Shown in pieces: positions 44,100 to 54,194 of a stretch of 64,000 nt of DNA; the first letter of the stretch is position 1; each line of letters starts with the position of its first letter. Source of the DNA: Geobacter sp. UBA2189 (GTDB lineage Bacteria; Desulfobacterota; Desulfuromonadia; Geobacterales; Pseudopelobacteraceae). The notes beneath the pieces were generated by a model. It saw only the letters and a list, made by a program, of their open reading frames with translations. It was not told the origin of the DNA and did not search any database. The DNA lies in assembly GCA_002328035.1 (NCBI GenBank), contig DCVL01000026.1:62001-126000 (forward strand), written 5' to 3'. The translations under genes were made by a program, and so were the position numbers.

Positions 44100-45662
44100 T
44101 TACATCACAAGACGACGCATCAGCTTTGCCCAAAAAATGTCGAGATCCATGATCAGAAAGTGGAAAAGTCCGATACCAACGACAATCGCAGCCAAAGCAC
44201 CAGTTCCAATCATCAGCCATGCCCTGTTTTTGCCTTTGATGTCGTTTTCAGTCAGAATTTCAGGTATAACCGCCAGCACCTGTAGACCGGTCAGTCTCAC
44301 CAGAGCTTCACTATCCCTGACAGAATGGTCACTAAACTCCCGCAGTGCAGCAAGGCCAATACCAGCTCCAATCCCAAGTACCAGACCGATCAGGATAATA
44401 GCCGGTATATTGGGGCTGATTGGCTTCTCGGGCAAGCGTGCCGAATCGATCAGGGTAAAGCGTTCCCCCTTCTGACCCTTTTCAAGGCCATATGCCACTT
44501 TTGACTCCATAAATTTCCGTGTCAGATCATCATATTTCAGCTGAAGGTTGTTCCTCTCCAGCAGCAATCCCTTAACACCCTCTTCAACACGAGGAGAGGC
44601 ATCAATTCTTTTTCTAAAGGCATCCTTACGGTTTTTTAACAGTTCAATCTGACGCTTTAGTCCATCGATCTCCGCCTTGACTCCGGCAAGCTGGGCAGAC
44701 AGGGTTATATAAGCCTGATTCTCGGCACGGGTATCCTTAGTAGCACCACCCGCAGACCTGATCTGCTTCTCCATGGCAACAATCTCTGCCTTCAACTTGA
44801 TCACATCAGGGTATTCTTCAGAAACCCTGGTTCGTAAATTCAACAGTTTGGCTCGAAGCTCATTCAAACGGGCACGATCAGAAGATAATTCCTCTGCAGG
44901 GATTCCAGCCAACTGGGTCTGAAGATAACCCTCCCGCTCCCTTAATGTACGCATCTGGTCATTCAACTGGCTCAGATCCCGTTCCACGTTGTCAAGACCC
45001 TGAATATTCATCATGGACAATTCTGGCAGAGAGTCGAGGTTTCGTTGCTTGTAGGCTGATATCTGGGCATCAATCGTGGCCAGTTTTTCCTGAACCAGCT
45101 TCATCTCTTCCTGCATAAAGCTTGATGTACCCAAGGTCTGCTGTTCCCTGACCCTGAGATTCTCCTCCAGGTAAAGGGTTGCCAGCACATTTGCCACCTG
45201 CTGTACAACTGCCGGATTTTCCCCTTTGTATGAAATGGAAAAGGCAATGGTTGCAGGTCGTGGTTGACCGGTACGTGGGTCTATGACATCAGCGCTGATC
45301 GTCTCAAACTTGATATCCTTTTTACGCATCCGATCTACAATCTCTTCAATGGTCTTTTTCTGTTTCATATCTGCATACAGATTGTACTTGTTAATGATCT
45401 CCAGCAACTTTGGAGTACTCATAATTCTTTGGTTAATGGATTGCAGCCGCTGATCGGCATAGCCGGTTACTGTTGATGCAACATAATCTCTGGGTACCTC
45501 CTGATCCTCGATAAGGATGGTAGAGGAAGACCTGTAGACACGCGGCAACAAAAATGCTACCAAAACTGCTACCAGCAGAATACCAAAGGCCGGCAGAACA
45601 ATACTGAATTTGCGTCGTTGAATAATGGCTTTCAATTCAGCTAGTGATACAACGTCTTCCAT
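44100..45662 (-). CDS. Wzz-type chain-length determinant of the exosortase/EPS system
   Basis: The 520-residue protein has two membrane segments, at about 20-40 and 425-445, around a long coiled-coil periplasmic part (about 170-400). The N-terminal Wzz domain (LAELKAIIQRRKFSIVLPAF, RVYRSSSTILIEDQ) and the C-terminal GNVR-like region (VAYGLEKGQKGERFTLIDSA, RLPEKPISPN) match the PEP-CTERM-type polysaccharide co-polymerase. A third membrane segment lies near the C-terminus (about 490-510). It controls chain length with the kinase-like ATPase. Confidence 0.9.
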   Translation of the reverse strand: MEDVVSLAELKAIIQRRKFSIVLPAFGILLVAVLVAFLLPRVYRSSSTILIEDQEVPRDYVASTVTGYADQRLQSINQRIMSTPKLLEIINKYNLYADMKQKKTIEEIVDRMRKKDIKFETISADVIDPRTGQPRPATIAFSISYKGENPAVVQQVANVLATLYLEENLRVREQQTLGTSSFMQEEMKLVQEKLATIDAQISAYKQRNLDSLPELSMMNIQGLDNVERDLSQLNDQMRTLREREGYLQTQLAGIPAEELSSDRARLNELRAKLLNLRTRVSEEYPDVIKLKAEIVAMEKQIRSAGGATKDTRAENQAYITLSAQLAGVKAEIDGLKRQIELLKNRKDAFRKRIDASPRVEEGVKGLLLERNNLQLKYDDLTRKFMESKVAYGLEKGQKGERFTLIDSARLPEKPISPNIPAIILIGLVLGIGAGIGLAALREFSDHSVRDSEALVRLTGLQVLAVIPEILTENDIKGKNRAWLMIGTGALAAIVVGIGLFHFLIMDLDIFWAKLMRRLVM

Positions 45663-45680
45663 CTTTCCTCCCGCTCAGTC

Positions 45681-46940
45681 TCATCGTTCAAAAAGCGGAT
45701 ACCGCCAGGTGAACCCGACAAAAATCACATTTCTGCCAACCTCGATCCCGTTTTTGCGGTTTACAAGAGAGGTATATGCATAGTTGGCATTCAGATTCAT
45801 ATCCTCTGAAAATTTATATCTTAAACCGGTAGAAAACTGCATTGTCTCCTGAGTAAAATCCCCGCCAGAAGATTGACTGAATGATGCCTGATCCCACTGA
45901 TAACTTGTTGATGCCCGCAGGCTCAGATCTGCTGTCATTTGATAACTGATATCCGCTGAAGCAACAGTTGTCTCGGTTGGACCACTACGTCCGGCTGATA
46001 CGGTAACATCATGACTGATCTTCAAATTTGCCTGAGTAAGTTCCCCTGTACGGGTCAGAATAAGGTTCCCCACCATTCCGGTTCCGTGAGAAAGTGTAGT
46101 TACCTGTCTGGTCACAGGAGGAATTGCCGGCACGGTCTCAGTACTGTTGTATTCAGACTGGGTATAGCTGCCGCCAAACAGGCCTGTTGCTGAAAAGATC
46201 TCGGAAAATCTCCAATTGCATCCAGCTGAAGCAGACAGGTTACGGGTCCAGCCATTCATGTTTGTGTAGTAGGCGCCATCAACCTCAACGATGGCCTGCG
46301 CCGGAGGTAACCAGCGACTTAAATCATAACTCACCCTTAAGCCTGCAGAATGTTGCGTAGTGTCAATTAAGGCCGGGTTATTGTATTCATCTCTGACGTG
46401 AGCGTAATTAAGCTTTCCTGATGCAAGTTCGGAAAAATCATACCCGACATCTGCAGCATAACTCTGACGGCTTCGACGCGTGGAATTCAGCACCACACTA
46501 TTTTGTTCCAGAGTTTGATCAGGCTGATTACTTACCCGATATGCAAGAGAACTCCCCAGATCAAGTCGTGGTGTTGGTTTTATACTAAACTGACCACGGC
46601 AAGAATGATTTAAGGCTGTCGTCTGCCCCTGCTTATCGTCGAGGTAGATAAAGGCATCAAGTCCCGCGTTTAAAAGGATTCGTACCGTTTCCGAATTGGA
46701 TACCAGATCAAGATCCGGAGAAAATACGGTCATATATGCGCTGATCGGTGACGATACTGAAAAGTAGATATTATCGTTAAACTCTTCTTTTACGGTCAGA
46801 GCCGGAATAATATTGTTTTCAGCAGCATATATCTCAGAAGAGACAACCAGCAGAAGCATCAGTACAGTATACCGTAAACCCTCGAACCCCCTCTTTTTCA
46901 ACCAACAGATCGTTTGCTTATACCGCGCGATCCGGCTCAT
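45681..46940 (-). CDS. EPS-locus outer-membrane beta-barrel protein
   Basis: The 419-residue protein has a signal peptide (about 1-40) and a large barrel (NIYFSVSSPISAYMTVFSPD, then many 10-residue strands), ending NVIFVGFTWRYPLFER. It resembles the PEP-CTERM-system outer-membrane proteins (pepcterm_hypo_1 / BBP2 type) that lie between Wza and Wzz in these loci. It overlaps the wza stop by four bases. It may form the polysaccharide exit channel or an assembly factor. Confidence 0.8.
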   Translation of the reverse strand: MSRIARYKQTICWLKKRGFEGLRYTVLMLLLVVSSEIYAAENNIIPALTVKEEFNDNIYFSVSSPISAYMTVFSPDLDLVSNSETVRILLNAGLDAFIYLDDKQGQTTALNHSCRGQFSIKPTPRLDLGSSLAYRVSNQPDQTLEQNSVVLNSTRRSRQSYAADVGYDFSELASGKLNYAHVRDEYNNPALIDTTQHSAGLRVSYDLSRWLPPAQAIVEVDGAYYTNMNGWTRNLSASAGCNWRFSEIFSATGLFGGSYTQSEYNSTETVPAIPPVTRQVTTLSHGTGMVGNLILTRTGELTQANLKISHDVTVSAGRSGPTETTVASADISYQMTADLSLRASTSYQWDQASFSQSSGGDFTQETMQFSTGLRYKFSEDMNLNANYAYTSLVNRKNGIEVGRNVIFVGFTWRYPLFER

Positions 46941-47569
46941 GGAACCACAATAACATCACCGCGTTGTAGCTCTATGTTTTCAAAGAGCCGCTCACCATCG
47001 ATCACGTCAGTATAACGGAAAGGGAAAATCAAGGTCTTGCCGTCTACTTGCCTGAAAATTTTAACGCGGTCTCTACTGGCATATGGATTAAAACCTCCCG
47101 CCATTGCCAGCGCTTGCAGGACATTTATCCGCGTGTTTAAAACGTGTCTACCCGGGCTGTTAACTCTTCCAATGACATACACCAGCAAACTGTTAGATTG
47201 CTTGACCTCTACCGACAACACCAGATCAGGCACATAGCGTGTCAGCCGCTGTGTCAGTTCCTGTTTTAATCCGGCAACGGTTTTACCAGCGGCGACAACA
47301 TCACCGATCAGGGGGAAGGTTATTTTCCCGTCAGGCAATACCACCGTACTCCTGGTTAACGCCTCATCCTTCCAGACAGAGATATCAAGCATATCACCAG
47401 AACCAATCAGATAATCAGCAGCCTGATCCACCGATCCGGTTTTACCCTCTTTGTCAACAGTGGGCAGATCATTTCCCCAGCAAGGGGCAAAACTCCCCAG
47501 AACAGAGCAGACAAAACATGCTACTCCCAAATTACCTATCTGCTTGATCACTGTGTGCATACAATTCAC
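46937..47569 (-). CDS. Wza-type polysaccharide export protein
   Basis: The ~210-residue protein has a signal peptide and a Poly_export domain (YLIGSGDMLDISVWKDEALT, VLPDGKITFPLIGDV), followed by one SLBB domain (VYVIGRVNSPGRHVL, LAMAGGFNPYASRDRVKIFR). GTG at 47569 is favoured for its AGGAGG, although the spacing is short; ATG at 47560 is an alternative. Short Wza-like proteins with one SLBB domain are typical for exosortase-linked loci. Confidence 0.9.
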   Translation of the reverse strand: MNCMHTVIKQIGNLGVACFVCSVLGSFAPCWGNDLPTVDKEGKTGSVDQAADYLIGSGDMLDISVWKDEALTRSTVVLPDGKITFPLIGDVVAAGKTVAGLKQELTQRLTRYVPDLVLSVEVKQSNSLLVYVIGRVNSPGRHVLNTRINVLQALAMAGGFNPYASRDRVKIFRQVDGKTLIFPFRYTDVIDGERLFENIELQRGDVIVVP

Positions 47570-47656
47570 ATATCCTCCTGAATTGGGCAACCTTATCACC
47601 ATACTGTTACAGAACTGTTCCAGGGATAATAAATCTGAGTAAACAATTTCATTTTT

Positions 47657-49843
47657 TCACAATTTGCCCAGGATCTCCCTTGCGGTATCACGTCCTGGAA
47701 AGTCACCTCTAGCTGCAACTGCCTTCTGTAAGGCAATTTTAGCCTCTTCTTTTTTTCCGGTTTTTTGAAAGGCCATCCCTAGATGATAGTTGATAATCCC
47801 GCTCGATGGAGCCTTGTCACGAGCTTTGCTAAGAACTGTTACGGCTTGGGAAAGATTACCCTGCCTATAATAAACCCACCCGGCAGTATCAAGAACTGTC
47901 GGATCATCAGGTCTTATTTCAAGAGACTTGTCGGCGAGCTTTCTGGCTTCATCAAACCCTTTGTTGGCGTTATCTGTTTCACTTAACAGGAAGGCCAGAT
48001 TGTTCATCGTCTGCCAGGAATCCGGTCTCAACTCCAGTGCCTTCCTGAAATTGGCAATCGCCTTGTCATAGTTTCCCTGGACAGTGTAGATCTGTCCTAA
48101 TGCCTTGTAGGCAGGCTCGTCATTCGGAGCAGCCTTGAGACGCGCCTCTGCCAGACTGACCGCCTGGGCATACTGCTTCTGTATCTGATACAACTGAACC
48201 AGATGCTGGAAAAACTGAGGTGCGCCGGCATTCAGACTTACCGCCTTTTCCATCTCCTTTACCGCAAGATCAAACTTGCCAGTGGCCGTATACAGCTCAC
48301 CCATCTTGGCATAGCCAACCGGCAACTGCGGCGCCATCTTCTTAAGGGAGATAAACTCAGCTGTAGCCTTGGCTACATTTCGCTGAGAGAGGTAGAAGTC
48401 TCCGAGATCAACATGTATTTCAAGATCTTTGGGGTTTTCTGCAGTATACCTTTTCAGTGACTCCTCAGCCTTTGCCGGTTCCTTTTGCAAGAGATAACAG
48501 CGTGCCACAGCCTTGATTACTTCCCGTGACTGCGGTTGCGCCTTTAATGCCTTCTGAATATTTTCGGTAGCAAGGCCGGCTTCCTTGTTCAGCAAGTGAG
48601 CCTCTGCAAGACGAGCGTAAGCAAGCCCTGCCTGAGGATTCTCACTAACCACCGCCCTGAACGCAGGCACTGCATTTCCTCCCTCACCCTTTGCAAGATG
48701 GATGTTTCCCTTATTGAAATGTGCCTCCATATCCTTGGGGTTGGACTTTAGCACCTCGTCCAGATATGCCATGGCTGGCGCCAGCTCCTGCCTGCTCAAA
48801 TGATACTTTGCCAAAATATTCTTGGCTCGCAGGACGTCAGGAGCCGTTTCCTTGCCCGCTTTGATAATTTCCTTTAAAAGTGCAATCGCTTCAACCTCAC
48901 GATTGGTGCCCATATACAGTTCAACCTGCGCAAGTTGAAGGGTTGTTGATTTGTTGTTTGCGGCAATTCCTTCCTTCAACAGAGCCTCTGCTTCCTTAAC
49001 CTTCCCTTTGCCAATGTAAAAAGAGACCACCTGTAAACGCCGCTGATCATTTTTCTGATCAGAGGCAATGGCTGCCTTCAAGACGTCATTGGCCTTCTGC
49101 TCCTTGCCGGTTACCCAACAAAGATTGGCCAACAGCAAACGATGCGAACTATTGGTTGGTTCAAGCTCTACTACTTTTTCTAATACCGTTATTGCCCCAT
49201 CCGTCTGTCCGGTTCGCGCCAGAAGCTCGCCGAGCACCAGTTGCATCTGAATATTCTTTGGATTAACAGCAATCCCCTGTCGCAATACAGCCTCAGCCTT
49301 TCCAGTGGCACCCTCCACCTGGTAGACCGGTACCAGCAGCATATACAGTTCAGGGTTATGAATACCGGCGGCAAGAAGACCTTCCAGATGTTCACGAGCC
49401 TTGGAAAACTCTTTGGTTGCTACATAGATGGCTCCCTGCAGCAACAATCCGTCCTCGTTGCGAGGATCTGCTTTTAAAATAAGCTCAGCCTTCTCACGTG
49501 CTTTTTCCGGGGATCTAACCGCCAGCATCAACTTACCTATTTCGTACTGGGCTTTCAGGAGGGATGGATCCAGTTCAACCGCCTTTGTCAAATTCCCGTA
49601 GGCCCTTTTCATATCCCCCTTTTTTAACTCCGTAATGCCGATCAGGTAGTATGCCTCTGCAAATTTGGGATCAATCTGAATGGCGTTTTTAAACTCCAGT
49701 CCTGCCTTGGCGTACTCCCCCTTCTCATAAAGCGCTTTACCGTTGGATACAAACTTTGCCTTTTTCTCCTCTGGTCCGCTGCAGGCCACAAGCAATGTCA
49801 AGACTAGCAGACTACAAAACCATTTCAGTCCATACCATTTCAT
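47657..49843 (-). CDS. PEP-CTERM-system TPR lipoprotein
   Basis: The ~728-residue protein starts at ATG 49843 after AGAGG. A lipoprotein signal (LKWFCSLLVLTLLVACSG, Cys in LLVAC) is followed by about 20 tetratricopeptide repeats across the whole length, including typical A-Y-Y-L-I-G and A-W-x-Y-x-x-G patterns. The composition and position match the PEP_TPR_lipo family found with exosortase genes. TPR arrays serve as scaffolds; a role in assembly of the export machinery at the outer membrane is likely. Confidence 0.9.
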   Translation of the reverse strand: MKWYGLKWFCSLLVLTLLVACSGPEEKKAKFVSNGKALYEKGEYAKAGLEFKNAIQIDPKFAEAYYLIGITELKKGDMKRAYGNLTKAVELDPSLLKAQYEIGKLMLAVRSPEKAREKAELILKADPRNEDGLLLQGAIYVATKEFSKAREHLEGLLAAGIHNPELYMLLVPVYQVEGATGKAEAVLRQGIAVNPKNIQMQLVLGELLARTGQTDGAITVLEKVVELEPTNSSHRLLLANLCWVTGKEQKANDVLKAAIASDQKNDQRRLQVVSFYIGKGKVKEAEALLKEGIAANNKSTTLQLAQVELYMGTNREVEAIALLKEIIKAGKETAPDVLRAKNILAKYHLSRQELAPAMAYLDEVLKSNPKDMEAHFNKGNIHLAKGEGGNAVPAFRAVVSENPQAGLAYARLAEAHLLNKEAGLATENIQKALKAQPQSREVIKAVARCYLLQKEPAKAEESLKRYTAENPKDLEIHVDLGDFYLSQRNVAKATAEFISLKKMAPQLPVGYAKMGELYTATGKFDLAVKEMEKAVSLNAGAPQFFQHLVQLYQIQKQYAQAVSLAEARLKAAPNDEPAYKALGQIYTVQGNYDKAIANFRKALELRPDSWQTMNNLAFLLSETDNANKGFDEARKLADKSLEIRPDDPTVLDTAGWVYYRQGNLSQAVTVLSKARDKAPSSGIINYHLGMAFQKTGKKEEAKIALQKAVAARGDFPGRDTAREILGKL

Positions 49844-49864
49844 ACACACCTCTTTAAAATGAAT

Positions 49865-51505
49865 TTAGGCACCCTTAAAAGCTACACACAGCAAGGCAAC
49901 AACCGTTAACAGGGCAACAGGTCGCCATTTTTTACGTAACTCGGCAAACAGAACTTCAAAGCAGAAATAGAGCATGATGATCTTGGCAGCCATAATCACT
50001 ATATGGTGATTGCTATTTCCCAGTGTTGCCAGAAACGGAACAACCAGTGCCAGCAAGATCACCAGGAAATCAAGAGGCGTACTCTTAAATCCCTCTGAAC
50101 GACGTGACAGCCTTGAAATAAGGATCAAAAGCAGCGTAAATACGCCAAACATTATGTTGTAGAGCTTAAAAAACAGATTCGGCAGAAGGTTAGACTGGAT
50201 ATGTTCACTAAAATAGACAGCACAAGGTATCAACAGGTAGACTACCGGATGCAACAGTTGTGGAAGATAGCGTTGTGCCACAACGAGAGTTATAGTTATG
50301 AGCAGCGCGAAGATACCGGCAACAACCCGTACTGACTGAGGTACTCCATCGGTCAGAAATGCTGTGAGTACAAGAAATGAAGGAAGAGTATACTCAAAAA
50401 CCGGAAAGATTATCTTAATCAGCCTCCCTTTACGTTTCCAAATCCTCATCGAAGAGGCTATACGCTGGTTATAACGTTCTATACTGGCAGGGCGCAAATA
50501 GGTGCGATCCGCGATATGTAAGAACCACAGCAATGAACCGCTGAAAAGCAGATAACCACCCAACAACAGCCAATCCTGGTAAAATCGGAGCGAAACGGCA
50601 GCAAAGATCAGCATGGTCTGTAATAGATAGATAACCAGTACCGATTCCGGATGTGGCAGTCCCAAATGCATCAGGTTATGATGCAGATGGTTCTTATCCG
50701 CGACAAACGGTGACTGGCCCTTTGCAATTCTGCTAGTCATCACCGTCAGGGTATCAAGAATGGGAACACCGGCCAGCAACAAAGGCAGAAGCGGGCTTAG
50801 TGCTCGATGGTTCTGGGTCAATGAGATTGAAAGCACTGCCACCGAATAGCCAAGAAATTGGCTGCCCGTATCTCCCATAAAGATAGTGGCAGGATGGGTA
50901 TTAAACCGTAAAAAACCGAACAGAGCTCCGGCAAGTGCCAGACAAATCAAGACTACCGGCAGACAATTGACCTGAAAAGCCAGATAGCCGATACCGACCA
51001 CTATCAGAAGCGATACCCCGCCAGCAAGACCATCAAGTCCATCTGCTAGGTTGATAGCATTGGTAACCCCTACAATGACGAACATCGTCAAAGGCACTGC
51101 CAGCCATAGTGGCAGGAACCAGCCGTCCGGCAGCAAGGAACCAAAACTTATAATATTGACACCACCTGGCCAAACGGCAATGCCAGCAGCAAGAATCTGG
51201 CCGCCAAACTTGAACCTGGCCGAGAGCTCCTTGAAGTCATCAACAAGGCCGATCAGAACCAACGCAAACCCACCGCACAGGTAAGCCGCCAGAAAACGAT
51301 CAAGCTCAGCAAAGACAAGCAGAGAAACAAAGGTGCCGACAGCCATGGCAAGCCCACCAATCCTGGGAATCGGTCTGGTATGCACCTTTCGTTCGTTAGG
51401 AATATCAACCGCATTCATCCGGATTGCCAGAGCCCCCATAGAAGGAACCAGCAGGATCGTTATGAATAGGGATGAAAGCAGGATCTCAAGCGCGACAAGG
51501 GTCAT
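49865..51505 (-). CDS. WecA/MraY-like polyprenyl-phosphate sugar-phosphate transferase
   Basis: The 546-residue protein has many membrane helices. Conserved loops are present: DIPNERKVHTRPIPRIGG, NAINLADGLDGLAGGVSLL (catalytic Asp), RFNTHPATIFMGDTGSQFLG and DKNHLHHNLMHLGLPHPE. It places a sugar phosphate on undecaprenyl phosphate and so begins polysaccharide synthesis. The C-terminal ~200 residues hold extra membrane helices beyond the usual ~350-residue size, a long form found in EPS loci. It overlaps the exosortase stop by four bases. Confidence 0.9.
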   Translation of the reverse strand: MTLVALEILLSSLFITILLVPSMGALAIRMNAVDIPNERKVHTRPIPRIGGLAMAVGTFVSLLVFAELDRFLAAYLCGGFALVLIGLVDDFKELSARFKFGGQILAAGIAVWPGGVNIISFGSLLPDGWFLPLWLAVPLTMFVIVGVTNAINLADGLDGLAGGVSLLIVVGIGYLAFQVNCLPVVLICLALAGALFGFLRFNTHPATIFMGDTGSQFLGYSVAVLSISLTQNHRALSPLLPLLLAGVPILDTLTVMTSRIAKGQSPFVADKNHLHHNLMHLGLPHPESVLVIYLLQTMLIFAAVSLRFYQDWLLLGGYLLFSGSLLWFLHIADRTYLRPASIERYNQRIASSMRIWKRKGRLIKIIFPVFEYTLPSFLVLTAFLTDGVPQSVRVVAGIFALLITITLVVAQRYLPQLLHPVVYLLIPCAVYFSEHIQSNLLPNLFFKLYNIMFGVFTLLLILISRLSRRSEGFKSTPLDFLVILLALVVPFLATLGNSNHHIVIMAAKIIMLYFCFEVLFAELRKKWRPVALLTVVALLCVAFKGA

Positions 51506-53085
51506 ATATTTCTGCCTGGAAGATACTGATCCAGCAACGGCGCAATCTGGCTTGTAAATAGTTGAAGCCGCTGCTCTGCCTTCTCTGCAGTTTCCGTTGC
51601 ACCTACAGGGCTGATAATTCTGACCAGGGCACCATCAGTGCGCTGTTTGGTCAAAGCATCCCAGAAGGCAAAGAGTTTGAGCTGATAAAGGTTATGCAGA
51701 ACCCGTCCCCGTTGTGCAAACCAGTAATAACTGACCTGCTTCTGACCGGTCTTTTCCATAACCGCACGTTGTACTTCCAGGTTCCCACCGTTTGACAATG
51801 GAATGTTCACTATTCCTGACTCCTTGAACAACCATCCGCCACCGGGCAAACAGGTTGAAGGAGAATGAGCAGATCTACCCTTTGATTGAGATTCGTTATA
51901 GGCCAGATAGAGATGAATCTGGGCACCCTGGGGATCTTTAAAATCAATAAGCAGATAATCTCCCAGATTAAGGACATCAAGATACACACTCTCCATCGCC
52001 TGCCGTTTTCCCTGCCATTGACCAATCCTGTCAGGAAAGGTAGCAAACGGGCGTTTAAGCGGTATTTTCTCCCTGAATTCCACCGTTGTTGAAAGTATGA
52101 AAGTGCCTGCCAGTAAAATAACAACAAACAACTGCGGAACCGGCATGATTCCATAGAAGGATTTTTCTGCAACCGTTGACAGTTTTGAAGATGCCTGCTC
52201 AGGGCAGGAGGCTGTACTCTTCAGAGAACCCGGAGCCTTCGGATGCAACCGTTTCAGCAGCCATACCTCAGCCAGCAGAATACCAAGGCTGACCATAAAA
52301 ATGAACCAGCCGGAAAAATCATGAAAAAACCCTTCCGCCACTTTGGGACCAAAGATGGGAAACAGCATACCAACAAGAGCAATTCTAAGGCCGTTGGTCA
52401 GTATTGAGATGGGAATAGAGGAAAGTGTTAGCAGTACTCTCTTCCAGGTGCGATCCTTAAAGAAATAGGCCAGCAGAAATCCCAAAAGCAGCAGTGGGAA
52501 AAAAAATCGTAACCCGCTACAGGCATCCACCACCTGTAGCTGAGTAAAGCCCAGATCGATGAGATTGCCTTCACGATATGCACTCATACCGTACCAATGC
52601 AACATGGTAACGCCAAGCCAGGATGAGATCAGTTTCAGCTTCAAGGTAAGGCTGGAAGCCAGCATGCTGGGAAGCGGGAACATGGCTAAGATAAAAACCA
52701 ATGGAACCAGTAGCTCTTTGAGGCGGTTTAACCCTTGTTCAAGCCAGAATAATCCGATAGCAACAAGCCAGACAGAGATAAAGAGGATTGTGTATTCCCC
52801 CCCCAGCTCGCCAAGCCAGAATATTGCAAGCCCCAAAATAACCGGTAACAGGCCGCGTCTGTCTAAAAAAGGTTGAATGCATAGATAGGCCTTGCTCTTT
52901 TCCCAGATCAGGTAGGCAACAATGGCAGGCACAAAGTAACAGTAGTTGAAATCTTCATTATTCCAGAGGGATACCATATAGGTAAATGCGCCCCAATAGA
53001 GCCCCAGAATCAGCCCGGCATACAGCGCATATCTCAGCCACTGCACAGCAGTAACACCATGATGAAAATCTGCCTTTGCCCTCAT
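51502..53085 (-). CDS. xrtD: Exosortase D-type protein fused to EpsI
   Basis: The 527-residue protein has an N-terminal exosortase domain of about eight membrane helices with the catalytic Cys in VVDACSGLRFFF near 187, Arg in LTNGLRIALVG near 233 and His in FFHDFSGWF near 254. From about 315 to 527 follows an EpsI domain (IGQWQGKRQAMESVYLDVLN, HSPSTCLPGGGWLF, RVLHNLYQLKLFAFWDA). Exosortase-EpsI fusion is the property of XrtD, which pairs with VPLPA-type sorting signals such as that at 42459. All catalytic residues are present. Confidence 0.9.
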   Translation of the reverse strand: MRAKADFHHGVTAVQWLRYALYAGLILGLYWGAFTYMVSLWNNEDFNYCYFVPAIVAYLIWEKSKAYLCIQPFLDRRGLLPVILGLAIFWLGELGGEYTILFISVWLVAIGLFWLEQGLNRLKELLVPLVFILAMFPLPSMLASSLTLKLKLISSWLGVTMLHWYGMSAYREGNLIDLGFTQLQVVDACSGLRFFFPLLLLGFLLAYFFKDRTWKRVLLTLSSIPISILTNGLRIALVGMLFPIFGPKVAEGFFHDFSGWFIFMVSLGILLAEVWLLKRLHPKAPGSLKSTASCPEQASSKLSTVAEKSFYGIMPVPQLFVVILLAGTFILSTTVEFREKIPLKRPFATFPDRIGQWQGKRQAMESVYLDVLNLGDYLLIDFKDPQGAQIHLYLAYNESQSKGRSAHSPSTCLPGGGWLFKESGIVNIPLSNGGNLEVQRAVMEKTGQKQVSYYWFAQRGRVLHNLYQLKLFAFWDALTKQRTDGALVRIISPVGATETAEKAEQRLQLFTSQIAPLLDQYLPGRNI

Positions 53086-54194
53086 TTGTCCATCCTGTTA
53101 ATGCCGTCAAATTCGGCAAAAAGAACCTGCCATATACGCTCTGCGGCTTTACCGTCCCACAACGGTGGGATCTTCGCTTTTTCACACTTCTTCATGGCTG
53201 TTTGGAAGGCTGCCAGGATGCCTTCTGTAGAAGTGCCGGCCAGCACGTTTGTACCAATCTCTGCGGTAACAGGACGCTCGGTATTGTCACGTATCGTGAC
53301 GCACGGGATCCCCAAGGCTGTCGTCTCCTCCTGAAGACCACCGCTGTCGGTCAATACTGCCGCAGCATCCTTCCAAAGGAAGAGTGAATCCTTGAAACCA
53401 AGGGGCGGTAAGAGTTTAATACCATCGGCTAGTTGCAGATCAAACTTTGTCAGCATTGCGCGAGTTCTGGGATGAACGGGAAAATAGATCGTCCAGTCCC
53501 TGGCCAGCAGATTCAAGGCATTCATTATTCTTGTCAAATTTTCAGCTGTATCTACATTGGAGGGTCGATGGAGTGTCAGAAAAAGATAACGTTCCTGGGC
53601 AATCTTCAGAGGATAGCTTGCCAACTTCGAGCAATCATCTACTTCAAGCCGGCTGGCCTGATAGAGCAGGTTATCTATCATTACATGACCAACCTGATAA
53701 ATCCTGTTACGGTTCTTTCCCTCCTGTAGCAGGTTTGCCATGCCACTTTCTTCTGTCACAAAAAAATAATCGGAGATAGCATCTGTAACCATCCGATTGA
53801 TCTCTTCCGGCATGCTCATATCAAAACTCCGTAGTCCTGCTTCTACATGAGCAACCTTTATACAAAGTTTTTTGGCGACAATACTGCACGCAAGAGTTGA
53901 GTTGACATCACCCACGACAATCACAAGATCAGGACTTTCCTTGCTGCAGACATCCTCGAACTGAACCATAATCTTTGCCGTCTGAACAGCGTGACTGCCT
54001 GAACCGGATTCAAGGTTATAAGCAGGTTTAGGTATTTCAAGTTCATCAAAAAAACTGTCTGACATCTCGTAATCATAATGTTGGCCTGTGTGTACTATCA
54101 GGCATTCAATAGATGGATAATTTAAAGATGCACGATAAATAGGTGCTATCTTCATAAAATTTGGACGTGCTCCCGCTATCAATAAAACCTTCAT
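53082..54194 (-). CDS. wecB: UDP-N-acetylglucosamine 2-epimerase
   Basis: The 370-residue protein has typical motifs: GARPNFMKIAPIYRAS at the start, VIVHTGQHYDYEMSD-like IVHTGQHYDYEMSDSFF, VVGDVNSTLACSIVAKK, HVEAGLRSFDMSMPEEINR, and TDSGGLQEETTALGIPCVTI with NTERPVT near the C-terminus. It makes UDP-ManNAc, a substrate for the WecG-like transferase encoded just upstream. Its ATG shares one base with the wecG stop. Confidence 0.95.
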   Translation of the reverse strand: MKVLLIAGARPNFMKIAPIYRASLNYPSIECLIVHTGQHYDYEMSDSFFDELEIPKPAYNLESGSGSHAVQTAKIMVQFEDVCSKESPDLVIVVGDVNSTLACSIVAKKLCIKVAHVEAGLRSFDMSMPEEINRMVTDAISDYFFVTEESGMANLLQEGKNRNRIYQVGHVMIDNLLYQASRLEVDDCSKLASYPLKIAQERYLFLTLHRPSNVDTAENLTRIMNALNLLARDWTIYFPVHPRTRAMLTKFDLQLADGIKLLPPLGFKDSLFLWKDAAAVLTDSGGLQEETTALGIPCVTIRDNTERPVTAEIGTNVLAGTSTEGILAAFQTAMKKCEKAKIPPLWDGKAAERIWQVLFAEFDGINRMDK

